Shown one piece after another: positions 1 through 7,064 of a DNA stretch of 64,000 bases. The stretch is from NCBI GenBank assembly GCA_027682585.1, contig JAQCZH010000002.1, forward strand, positions 310,001 through 374,000, written 5' to 3'. Position 1 is the first letter of the stretch. Each line of letters opens with the position of its first letter. The notes below the pieces were generated by a model that saw nothing but the letters and a program-made list of their open reading frames with translations, had not been told where the DNA came from and did not search any database. The DNA is from Lachnospiraceae bacterium AF51-6-b8A (GTDB lineage: Bacteria; Bacillota; Clostridia; Lachnospirales; Lachnospiraceae). The position numbers were made by a program, and so were the translations under genes.

Positions 1-130
1 AGATCTCTGCAGCATGCGCGCGAAGAGCAGCTGCCACCGCCTTCAGAGCCCGATTTCGCAGTTCAATGGAACTGGCTGCCACTGTCGGAGAGAGCAATTT
101 CATCTTGTGTGCATCTTCGCGAATTCCCAT
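1..130 (-). CDS. proA: Glutamate-5-semialdehyde dehydrogenase, N-terminal fragment (runs off window)
   Basis: The reverse strand from 130 down to 1 is an open frame of 43 codons starting at ATG with a GAGAGGAG ribosome site just upstream. The visible residues include SSIELRNRALKAVAAALRAH, which resembles the N-terminal helix of gamma-glutamyl phosphate reductase (ProA), where a segment of the form STxxKNxALxAxADAL is usual. ProA reduces glutamyl-5-phosphate to the semialdehyde in proline synthesis. No catalytic residue is visible because the gene leaves the window, so the name rests on a short similarity seen by eye. Other aldehyde dehydrogenase relatives cannot be excluded. Confidence 0.6.
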   Translation of the reverse strand, partial: MGIREDAHKMKLLSPTVAASSIELRNRALKAVAAALRAHAAEI

Positions 131-262
131 GGATACTCCTCTCTTAACTATCTTCAGAACTTTGGCCTATTCTACCACACATCTTCCAGATCGTTGCAGT
201 CTGTCCGAACAGGAAACTCGCGAAAATACCGCATGTAAACACTGCGCTTTCTCATATGCCGC

Positions 263-289
263 AAAAATACCCCCGCAGTTGCGAGGGTA
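263..289 (-). terminator. Rho-independent terminator after metQ
   Basis: Reading the minus strand, a 9-bp stem (TACCCTCGC with GCGGGGGTA, one mismatch) closes a four-base loop and is followed by TTTTT. It lies about 65 bases past the metQ stop and ends the metNIQ transcript. Confidence 0.75.
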
Positions 290-353
290 CTCCTTTCCTG
301 ATGATACTTGCCTCTTCCAGGCAATCCACTTCTTTCGCTTTTCTCAGAAGATC

Positions 354-1202
354 TTACTGGCCTGCATAGGGAATGACAGACTGCCCGTACTTCTCTGTAA
401 TCCACTTCTTCGTCTCGTCCGACTTAAGAACCTTGACCAGCTTCTGAACAGCCGCGTCATTCTGCCTGCCGTCCTTGACAGCGATCACATTGACATAGTT
501 CTTAGCCGCCTCGCCGTCATTCTTCTCGACAGCGATGGAATCCTTGGAGGGATCTAATCCGGCCTGCTTGGCGTAGTTGCCGTTCAGGACAACGAAAGCG
601 ACTTCTCCCTTGACACGGCTGACCTGGGCTGCCTCCAGCTCCTGAATCTTCAGATTCTTGGGATTGGCCGTGATATCCTGCACAGTAGCCTTAATTCCGG
701 CCCCCTCCTTTAAAGTGATTAATCCCTGCTCCTGAAGCAGAAGAAGAGCCCTTGCCTCATTGGTTGTATCATTGGGAACGGCAATGGTATCTCCCTCAGT
801 CAGCTCAGACAGCTGTTTCTTGGTTCCGGCGTAAATGCCAAAGGGCTCATAGTGAATTTTCCCCGCGTCAACCAGATGGGTTCCCTTCTCCTGGTTGAAG
901 TTATCCAGATACACCACATGCTGGAAGTAGTTGGCGTCGAAGTCACCGGACTCCACGACATTGTTGGGCTGTACGTAATCGCTGAATTCCTTGACCTGCA
1001 GGTCGACGCCTTCCTTGGCCAATTCGGACTTCACATGCTCTAAAATCTCGGCATGGGGAGTTGCGGAGGCAGCTACCTTAAGGGTCGTCCTGGCATTTGT
1101 GCCATCAGACTTGGAATCGTTCCCCTTGGCTGCACCGCAGCCTGCGAATGCAGCTACGGCAAGTGTTGCTGCCAAAACAGCGGATAAAATTTTCTTTTTC
1201 AT
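354..1202 (-). CDS. metQ: Methionine ABC transporter substrate-binding lipoprotein
   Basis: A 282-residue lipoprotein of the NlpA/MetQ family that captures methionine outside the membrane and delivers it to the MetNI transporter. It opens with a lysine-rich, hydrophobic signal peptide ending in the lipobox AFAGC, so Cys22 should be lipidated and anchored to the outer face of the membrane. The body contains family segments such as ATPHAEIL, DANYFQHVVYLDNFN and VAVPND-like IAVPNDTTNEARAL that shape the ligand pocket. It is the last gene of metN-metI-metQ, 60 bases after metI, and is followed by a terminator. Ligand preference (L- or D-methionine, methionine sulfoxide) cannot be read from sequence. 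Confidence 0.95.
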   Translation of the reverse strand: MKKKILSAVLAATLAVAAFAGCGAAKGNDSKSDGTNARTTLKVAASATPHAEILEHVKSELAKEGVDLQVKEFSDYVQPNNVVESGDFDANYFQHVVYLDNFNQEKGTHLVDAGKIHYEPFGIYAGTKKQLSELTEGDTIAVPNDTTNEARALLLLQEQGLITLKEGAGIKATVQDITANPKNLKIQELEAAQVSRVKGEVAFVVLNGNYAKQAGLDPSKDSIAVEKNDGEAAKNYVNVIAVKDGRQNDAAVQKLVKVLKSDETKKWITEKYGQSVIPYAGQ

Positions 1203-1262
1203 ATCTTACCTCTTTTCTTATCTCTTTCATTTTCTAACTTCCGATCTCGCATGAGATCCGGC

Positions 1263-1922
1263 TCACAGTTTCCTCTTGTCCATCCTGTTGGCGATGAAGG
1301 TTCCCAGCAGCTGAAAGAGCTGCATAAGGATGATAAGAAGGACAACCGTGACAATCATGATATCCGCCTGATAGCGGTAGTATCCGTATCGAATGGCGAT
1401 ATCCCCCAGTCCGCCGCCGCCGATGACGCCGGCCATGGCAGAGTAACCCAGAATCGTTCCAACAGAGATGGTCGCCCCCGCGATCAGGGAGACCCGGGAT
1501 TCCACAAGAAGGACTCTGCTGATAATCTTTCCGTTGGAGCAGCCCATGGATTGTGCCGCCTCGATGACGCCGGGATCCACCTCATTGAGAGAGGATTCGA
1601 CCATGCGGGCAATCATGGGAGCCGCGGAAATAGTCAGCGGAACAACCGTCGCCGTTGACCCATAGCTCTTCCCTAAAAGAAGAGTGGTCAGGGGCATGAG
1701 CAGAATCAGCATGATGAGGAAGGGAACGCTTCGCATAATACTGCTGGCAACATCCAGAATCCGATAGATCACCCTGTTGGGACGAATCCCCTCTTTCCCC
1801 GTCACCGTCAGCGCGATCCCCCAGGGCAGGCCCAAGAGATAGCCGAAGACAGATGAGAGAACTGTCATATAGAGCGTCTCGCCGATCCCCTTGATGATCA
1901 TTAAAATTACATCACTGGTCAT
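1263..1922 (-). CDS. metI: Methionine ABC transporter permease
   Basis: A 219-residue integral membrane protein with about five hydrophobic segments, forming the translocation channel of the methionine importer. The conserved cytoplasmic loop that docks on the ATPase is seen as VDPGVIEAAQSMGCS around residues 135-150, the EAA motif of BPD-type permeases. The start overlaps the end of metN by 11 bases, which indicates translational coupling, and metQ follows. Length is typical for MetI. Confidence 0.95.
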   Translation of the reverse strand: MTSDVILMIIKGIGETLYMTVLSSVFGYLLGLPWGIALTVTGKEGIRPNRVIYRILDVASSIMRSVPFLIMLILLMPLTTLLLGKSYGSTATVVPLTISAAPMIARMVESSLNEVDPGVIEAAQSMGCSNGKIISRVLLVESRVSLIAGATISVGTILGYSAMAGVIGGGGLGDIAIRYGYYRYQADIMIVTVVLLIILMQLFQLLGTFIANRMDKRKL

Positions 1923-2952
1923 GATCGCTCACCTCCTCTACCGCCAGGCCATGCTCCCTCAGATAAGAAATAATGGCCGCCTGGGCCGTCTCTTCCTCCG
2001 GAAGTCCCAGGATCATCTGTCCCTTGGCGACGCCTCCGACATCCCGGGTATCCGCCAACAGGATATTGACCGCATAGCCTGTGGTCAGAATCATATTGGA
2101 AATGACAGGCTCATAGGAGGAATTCCCTGAGAAGACGATGCGAATCTTGCGGTCTGTCTTAATCTCCTCCCGGGTTCGGCTGACGCCGTCAGTCCAGGCC
2201 TCCGGGTCCTTTCCCTCAATGATCAGAAGCCTGGCCGCTCTGGATTTGGGATGGTTGAAGATCTCCTCAACCAGCCCCTTCTCCGCGATCCTCCCTTGAT
2301 CAATGATGGCGACATGTTGACAGACCCCCTGCACAACGGACATCTGATGGGTAATGATCACAATGGTGATTCCCAGCTTTTGATTGATCTCCTTTAGAAG
2401 CTGCAGGATGGAGTTGGTTGTCTTGGGATCCAGAGCAGAAGTCGCCTCATCGCAGAGCAGGATCTTAGGATCAGAAGCCAGGGCTCTGGCAATCGCCACC
2501 CTCTGCCTCTGTCCTCCGGAGAGCTGTGCCGGATAGGCCCTGGCCTTGTCCGCCAGTTCAACCGTCTTGAGAAGCTCCAAAGCCTTGGCTCTGGCCTCCT
2601 TCTTCGGAAGACCGTGGATGGTCAGCGGAAAACAGATATTATCCAGAACATTCTTCTGCATCAGGAGATTGTAGCTCTGAAAAATCATGCCGATACGAGT
2701 GCGCTCCCTGCGAAGTTCTCCGGCTGACAGTTTCGCCAGTTCCCTGCCCTCAATTACGACGGATCCCTCTGTCGGAACCTCCAGGAAATTCAGGCAGCGC
2801 ACAAGGGTTGATTTCCCGGCTCCGGAGAGACCGATAATCCCATAGATATCGCCCTCTTCAATATCCAGATTAATATTGGAAAGGGCAGTTACCTCTCGAT
2901 CGGCCAGAGCAAATCGTTTGCTCAGGTTTTTCACCTCAATGATATTTGCCAT
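1912..2952 (-). CDS. metN: Methionine ABC transporter ATP-binding protein
   Basis: A 346-residue ATPase that powers methionine import. The nucleotide-binding domain (about 1-240) has Walker A GLSGAGKST, the ABC signature LSGGQRQRVAIARAL and Walker B ILLCDEATSALD. The C-terminal 75 residues match the NIL domain of MetN, which binds methionine on the cytoplasmic side and inhibits transport when the cell is replete (known for the E. coli protein). It is the first gene of the operon. No S-adenosylmethionine riboswitch was recognised upstream, although methionine transporters of Firmicutes often have one. Confidence 0.96.
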   Translation of the reverse strand: MANIIEVKNLSKRFALADREVTALSNINLDIEEGDIYGIIGLSGAGKSTLVRCLNFLEVPTEGSVVIEGRELAKLSAGELRRERTRIGMIFQSYNLLMQKNVLDNICFPLTIHGLPKKEARAKALELLKTVELADKARAYPAQLSGGQRQRVAIARALASDPKILLCDEATSALDPKTTNSILQLLKEINQKLGITIVIITHQMSVVQGVCQHVAIIDQGRIAEKGLVEEIFNHPKSRAARLLIIEGKDPEAWTDGVSRTREEIKTDRKIRIVFSGNSSYEPVISNMILTTGYAVNILLADTRDVGGVAKGQMILGLPEEETAQAAIISYLREHGLAVEEVSDHDQ

Positions 2953-3082
2953 GTCACTGTTCCTCTAATAAACTGTTCCGCAAATCAGAAATTCAATTCC
3001 TGAGATCGTTCCCCACAGAAGACTTCCTGTCCCAATCACTGTTACAGGCCATAATTTATCATATCCCAGGATTCCTGTATAG

Positions 3083-3112
3083 AATATAAAATTTATCAAT
3101 CGTTATAGTGAA
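3083..3112 (-). promoter_or_regulatory. Possible metNIQ promoter
   Basis: On the minus strand TTCACT and TATATT are separated by 18 bases, about 130 bases before the metN start codon. The match to sigma-A is moderate. The leader between it and metN contains small inverted repeats (for example CAGGAATCCTG) but nothing that fits the S-box or T-box consensus. Confidence 0.35.
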
Positions 3113-3251
3113 TCTCTATATCCTTCTTATTTGCCTTCAGATGTTTTAATGGCGCGATTTTTCCGCCTCTTACAGCGTCCTTTCCCCACCGGCTCTGATC
3201 CGGCATCTCAGCTGCGATCGCCTCGCCCAGATCTCCGTAATCCGGCAAATT

Positions 3252-3281
3252 TTCGACGAAGACTTCCACTTGTGCTAAAAT
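3252..3281 (+). promoter_or_regulatory. Possible pncB promoter (extended -10)
   Basis: TTCGAC and TGCTAAAAT (an extended -10) are separated by 18 bases, ending 50 bases before the pncB start. The metN-pncB spacer (2953-3331) otherwise holds the divergent metN promoter and no gene that I can support. Confidence 0.45.
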
Positions 3282-3331
3282 CGTGTCAAGACAGTAATGA
3301 GCACCTGCCCAGTCAGCGGCGAGGAGAATTC

Positions 3332-4780
3332 ATGAGAGTTTACGATGAGCGCAATGTATCCATGATGATGGATCTCTATGAGATGACCATGGCCAACGGC
3401 TACTATCTCCTGGAGAATCAGGATACCCATGTGGCATTTGATGTCTTTTACCGGAGAAATCCCGATTCGGCCGGTTTTGCCATCTTCACCGGTCTCGAAC
3501 AGATTGTGGAATATCTTGAAGGGCTTCACTTTGATCCGGAGGACATCGATTATCTCCGTTCTCTGGGGCAGTTCGATGAGACTTTTCTCTCCTACCTGGC
3601 CGACTTTCACTTCACCGGGGATCTCTATGCTTTCCCCGAGGGAACCATCATGTATCCCAATGAGCCTGTCATCACAGTAGTCGCGCCCCTGGTGGAGGCC
3701 CAGCTGATCGAGACGGAGCTTCTGGCCCAGATCAATCACCAGTCTCTGATTGCTACCAAGGCCCGCCGCATTGTCCGCTCCGCGGAGGGTCGCCCGGTCT
3801 CTGACTTCGGCGCCAGAAGGGCTCACAACAACGACGCCGCCATCTATGGGGCCCGCGCCGCTTACATCGGCGGCGTCGCAGCCACTGCCACGGTCTCCTC
3901 CGGTCAGCATTTCGGTATCCCCGTCAGCGGAACCATGGCTCACTCCTGGGTTATGTTCTATAAGAACGAACTGGAATCCTTCCGCAAATTCGCTTCGATT
4001 TACCCCGACAACTGTATCCTCCTGGTAGACACCTATGATGTTCTTCACCAGGGCCTCCCCAACGCCATTCAGGTATTTACCGAGATGCGTGAAAAGGGAA
4101 TCCATTCGAAGAGCTATGGCATCCGCATTGACTCCGGTGACCTGGCCTATCTGACTGCCCGCTCCCGGAAGATGCTGGACGAGGCCGGTTTTACCGATGC
4201 CAAGATCATTATCTCCAACAGTCTGGACGAGTACACCATTCGATCCATCTTAGATCAGGGCGGCCAGGTGGACGCATTCGGCGTCGGCGAGCGCCTGATC
4301 ACTTCCCGGTCCGAGCCCGTCTTCGGAGCTGTCTACAAACTCTGTGCTGTCGAAGAGGACGGCCAGATGATTCCCCGCATTAAACTGTCTGAAACCCCTG
4401 AGAAAATCACCAATCCCGGTCTCAAGGATGTCTACCGGATCTACGACGCTGACGGACATGCCGTAGCTGACCTGATCACCAGACAGGGAGAAGAACTGGA
4501 TCTGTCCAGGCGTTATGATTTCATTGATCCCATCAAGCCATGGAAGCGCCGTGCTTTTGAGAACTGTACTGCCAAAAAACTGCAGGTTAAGATCGTTGCA
4601 GACGGCAGGCGAACCAGCCAGCTTCCCTCTGCCAAGGAGATTGCTGCCTATGTTAACCGGCAGCTGACAGAAGAGATCTGGGATACAGAGCAGCGCTTTG
4701 AGAATCCCCATATCCACTATCTGGATATGTCCCCCGCCTACTACGAGATGAAGATGGATATGCTGGAGACCAATCGGTAA
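3332..4780 (+). CDS. pncB: Nicotinate phosphoribosyltransferase
   Basis: A 482-residue enzyme that joins nicotinate to PRPP to give nicotinate mononucleotide, the first step of the Preiss-Handler NAD salvage route. Family segments are seen in order: DLYEMTMANGYY near the N terminus, FGARRAHNNDAA in the middle, LLVDTYDVLHQGLPNAI, the phosphate-binding IRIDSGDLAYL, ISNSLDEYTI and DAFGVGERLITS. The frame stays open 201 bases further upstream, but the ATG at 3332 is preceded by GAGGAG at good spacing and begins where the family begins. The gene stands alone between metNIQ and the PTS operon. Confidence 0.95.
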   Translation: MRVYDERNVSMMMDLYEMTMANGYYLLENQDTHVAFDVFYRRNPDSAGFAIFTGLEQIVEYLEGLHFDPEDIDYLRSLGQFDETFLSYLADFHFTGDLYAFPEGTIMYPNEPVITVVAPLVEAQLIETELLAQINHQSLIATKARRIVRSAEGRPVSDFGARRAHNNDAAIYGARAAYIGGVAATATVSSGQHFGIPVSGTMAHSWVMFYKNELESFRKFASIYPDNCILLVDTYDVLHQGLPNAIQVFTEMREKGIHSKSYGIRIDSGDLAYLTARSRKMLDEAGFTDAKIIISNSLDEYTIRSILDQGGQVDAFGVGERLITSRSEPVFGAVYKLCAVEEDGQMIPRIKLSETPEKITNPGLKDVYRIYDADGHAVADLITRQGEELDLSRRYDFIDPIKPWKRRAFENCTAKKLQVKIVADGRRTSQLPSAKEIAAYVNRQLTEEIWDTEQRFENPHIHYLDMSPAYYEMKMDMLETNR

Positions 4781-4795
4781 TACGCTTTGTTATGA

Positions 4796-4836
4796 CCAAC
4801 AGAATACACGTTTCGCAGGCGTTCCGTTGGCATAAA
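4796..4836 (+). repeat. Dispersed hairpin repeat, copy A
   Basis: Imperfect inverted repeat with outer arms CCAAC and GTTGG, inner GAA/TTC and ACG/CGT pairs, and the tail CATAAAA. It lies between the pncB stop and its terminator and belongs to the family described at 5221, 11107 and elsewhere in the window. Confidence 0.6.
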
Positions 4837-4838
4837 AG

Positions 4839-4881
4839 AAAGAGACAGGGAAGAAACCATTCTCTTCACTGTCTCTTTTTA
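4839..4881. terminator. Bidirectional terminator between pncB and ptsH
   Basis: AAGAGACAG near 4840 pairs with CTGTCTCTT near 4870, with further pairs after one mismatch, and the plus strand continues TTTTTAT. It lies between two convergent genes and can serve pncB; on the minus strand the run after the stem is CTTTTAT, so it may also end the fru-pts transcript. Confidence 0.75.
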
Positions 4882-4920
4882 TACTGCATATATTTCTGTG
4901 CGGTTCATCCGCCGTAATTC

Positions 4921-5178
4921 TTACAGATTCTCCTTGAAAAAAGCCTCCATTTCGCTGGCTGCCTTCTCCTCATCAGGTCCCTCAACATCAACGGTCACCG
5001 TATCACCCTGCTTGACGCCAAGGCTCATAATCGCCATCATGCGGCCGGAATCTGCTGACTTGCCGCCAAAATGAATGGTCACCTTGCTCTCATACTCCTT
5101 GGCCTTCTTGACAAGAAGTCCTGCCGGGCGGGCATGCATTCCTGCGGCATCCTGGATGGTAAATTCAAATGATTTCAT
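4921..5178 (-). CDS. ptsH: Phosphocarrier protein HPr, variant with Arg46
   Basis: An 85-residue HPr that carries phosphate from Enzyme I (PtsI) to sugar-specific EIIA domains. The phosphorylated His15 lies in GMHARPAG. The ATG at 5178 has an AGGAGAGGAG ribosome site; an upstream in-frame ATG would add 18 residues foreign to the family. Counting from His15, position 46 is Arg within KSADSGRMMAIMSLG. In Firmicutes HPr this is the Ser46 phosphorylated by HPr kinase to drive CcpA-type catabolite repression, so this copy should not take part in that control. Nearby Ser44 or Ser41 could conceivably substitute. It is the last gene of the fru-pts operon. Confidence 0.93.
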   Translation of the reverse strand: MKSFEFTIQDAAGMHARPAGLLVKKAKEYESKVTIHFGGKSADSGRMMAIMSLGVKQGDTVTVDVEGPDEEKAASEMEAFFKENL

Positions 5179-5220
5179 TGGTCTGCTCCTCTCCTCTGCA
5201 TATGAATCTGTCGTAACAAC

Positions 5221-5342
5221 CATCGCATGCACGCTCTACGGACATGCGATCTGTCATAAGCAATGAAATGTACACGCCTCGCGTGTTCCACTGCCATAAA
5301 CAATAGAATACACACTCTGCAAATATTCTACTGCCTTGAAAC
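5221..5342 (+). repeat. Tandem dispersed hairpin repeats, copies B, C and D
   Basis: Three hairpin units follow each other at about 39-40-base spacing in the ptsI-ptsH spacer. Copy B has perfect arms ATCGCATG/CATGCGAT around CACGCTCTACGGA with tail CTGTCATAAG. Copy C has ACACGC/GCGTGT with tail CATAAAC. Copy D has TAGAATA/TATTCTA around CACACTCTGCAAA. A degenerate fourth unit may follow at 5343-5375. The arms differ but remain complementary while loop and tail are similar. Confidence 0.75.
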
Positions 5343-5441
5343 ATTGTATCCGCTGCATCATCTGTGTCAAGCCGAAGCTATTCTATCTTGCCACTCACCA
5401 CTTCGACTCCCTCGATCTGCCTGCTTGCATACTTCCCGCTG

Positions 5442-7064
5442 TCATTTGCGGCTGTCAATGGAACGGATCTTGTCCCTGACCCGCAGAACCATAGAGGGAC
5501 TGACAGAAAGTTCATCGACTCCCATCTTGATGAAGGTCTCTGTCAGGCTTGTATCCGCTCCCAGCTCGCCGCAGATACCGGCCCAGGCTCCATGTTTGTG
5601 CGCATTTTCAATTACCATGGCAATCAGGCGAAGGATCGCCGGGTGGTGCGTATCATTGAAAGCCTCCAGCTTAGGATTCTGCCGATCGATCGCCAGAGTA
5701 TACTGAGTCAGGTCATTGGTTCCTATGGAGAAGAAGTCAACCTCTCTGGCCAGCTCATCCGACATAATAGCCGCTGCAGGCGTCTCAATCATAATCCCCA
5801 GCTCCACATCTCCGTAGGGAAGACCCAGCTCTTCCAATTCGGTCTTGACCTCTTCCGCAATGGCCTTGGCCTTTCTCACCTCATCCACAGAGATGATCAT
5901 GGGGAACATAATGGAAATGGTGCCAAAATGGCTGGCCCGATAGATTGCCCGAAGCTGAGTCTTGAAGATCTCCGGCTGCGTCAGACAGATACGGATGGCC
6001 CGGTAGCCCAGAGCAGGATTATCTTCTTTATCCAGGTGAAAGTAATCCACCTGTTTGTCCGCGCCGATATCCAGGGTGCGAATGATCACTTTCTTGCCTG
6101 CCATATTCTCAGCAACCGTCTTATAGGCCTGAAACTGCTCCTCCTCTGAGGGGAAATCCTTTGCCTCCAGATAGAGGAACTCCGAGCGAAAGAGCCCGAT
6201 TCCCTGAGCGTCATTGGCGTGTACACTGGCCACATCCCCCACGCCGCCGATGTTGGCATAGAGATGAATGTGTCTTCCATCCAGAGTGACGTCTTCCTTG
6301 CCCTTAAGTTCCTGCAGAAGTCTGGCCTTCTCCTGATCCTCTGACTGCTTCTTTTGATAGCTGGTCAGGGTATCCTGATCCGGCTCGATGATCAGCTTAC
6401 CGCTGTAGCCGTCCACAACAGCCATCTTCCCCTGCATGTCATCCCGGTAATTCACGCCGATGAGCGCAGGAATATTCATGGTTCGGGCCAGAATGGAAGT
6501 ATGTGAGTTCGTCGATCCGTGTCTGGTCACAAACGAGAGCACCTTGGATTTATCCAACTGCACCGTCTGCGAGGGGGCAAGATCATCCGCCAGCAGAATG
6601 CTGGGAATGTCCCCATTGGCTCCCTCCTCTGCGGCACCGGCCAGAACCTTGACCAGGCGATCTGAGACATCACGGACATCCGCTGCTCTCTCCTTCATAT
6701 AATCATCATCCATGGCCGCAAACATGTTGGAGAAATTATCCCCCGTGGTCGCCACGGCGTACTCCGCATTCAGACCCTGATTCTTGATGATATTCTCCAC
6801 AGAGTCCACATAGTCCAAATCCTCGAGGAGCATCTGATGGACGTCGAAAATAGCCGCTGAGGCCTCCCCCACCTCCCGGACTGCCTTCTTATAGAGTTCC
6901 TGCAGCTGCCTCTTGGCCTCTTCTGTCGCCAGATGATAGCGCTTCAGCTCGGCCTCTATATCAGAGACTTTCTGACGCTTTACCTGTACTTCATCCTGTG
7001 CAAATACGGACAGGGGGCCGATGGCCACTCCGCCGAAGACACTCTTACCTTGCAAAACTTCCAT
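5442..7064 (-). CDS. ptsI: Phosphoenolpyruvate-protein phosphotransferase (PTS Enzyme I)
   Basis: A 540-residue enzyme that takes phosphate from phosphoenolpyruvate and passes it to HPr, starting every PTS relay. The swivelling phospho-histidine domain has the active His in GSTNSHTSILART near residue 190. The C-terminal PEP-binding barrel has GIGLFRSEFLYL, the arginine-containing loops and FFSIGTNDLTQYTLAIDR. It begins one base after the fruA stop, so the two are translated from one message, and ptsH follows after a 263-base spacer filled with tandem hairpin repeats. Length is slightly below the usual 570. Confidence 0.96.
   Translation of the reverse strand: MEVLQGKSVFGGVAIGPLSVFAQDEVQVKRQKVSDIEAELKRYHLATEEAKRQLQELYKKAVREVGEASAAIFDVHQMLLEDLDYVDSVENIIKNQGLNAEYAVATTGDNFSNMFAAMDDDYMKERAADVRDVSDRLVKVLAGAAEEGANGDIPSILLADDLAPSQTVQLDKSKVLSFVTRHGSTNSHTSILARTMNIPALIGVNYRDDMQGKMAVVDGYSGKLIIEPDQDTLTSYQKKQSEDQEKARLLQELKGKEDVTLDGRHIHLYANIGGVGDVASVHANDAQGIGLFRSEFLYLEAKDFPSEEEQFQAYKTVAENMAGKKVIIRTLDIGADKQVDYFHLDKEDNPALGYRAIRICLTQPEIFKTQLRAIYRASHFGTISIMFPMIISVDEVRKAKAIAEEVKTELEELGLPYGDVELGIMIETPAAAIMSDELAREVDFFSIGTNDLTQYTLAIDRQNPKLEAFNDTHHPAILRLIAMVIENAHKHGAWAGICGELGADTSLTETFIKMGVDELSVSPSMVLRVRDKIRSIDSRK

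Noticed and set aside
2953..3130. SAM (S-box) riboswitch or T-box before metN
   Set aside because: Neither the GGCAACC-type S-box core nor the T-box AGGGTGGNACCGCG word is present on the minus strand; only small inverted repeats are seen.
5221..5342. CRISPR array
   Set aside because: The tandem units have about 40-base period but no constant repeat with unique spacers; the conserved part is a hairpin loop and tail with variable arms. No cas genes are present.
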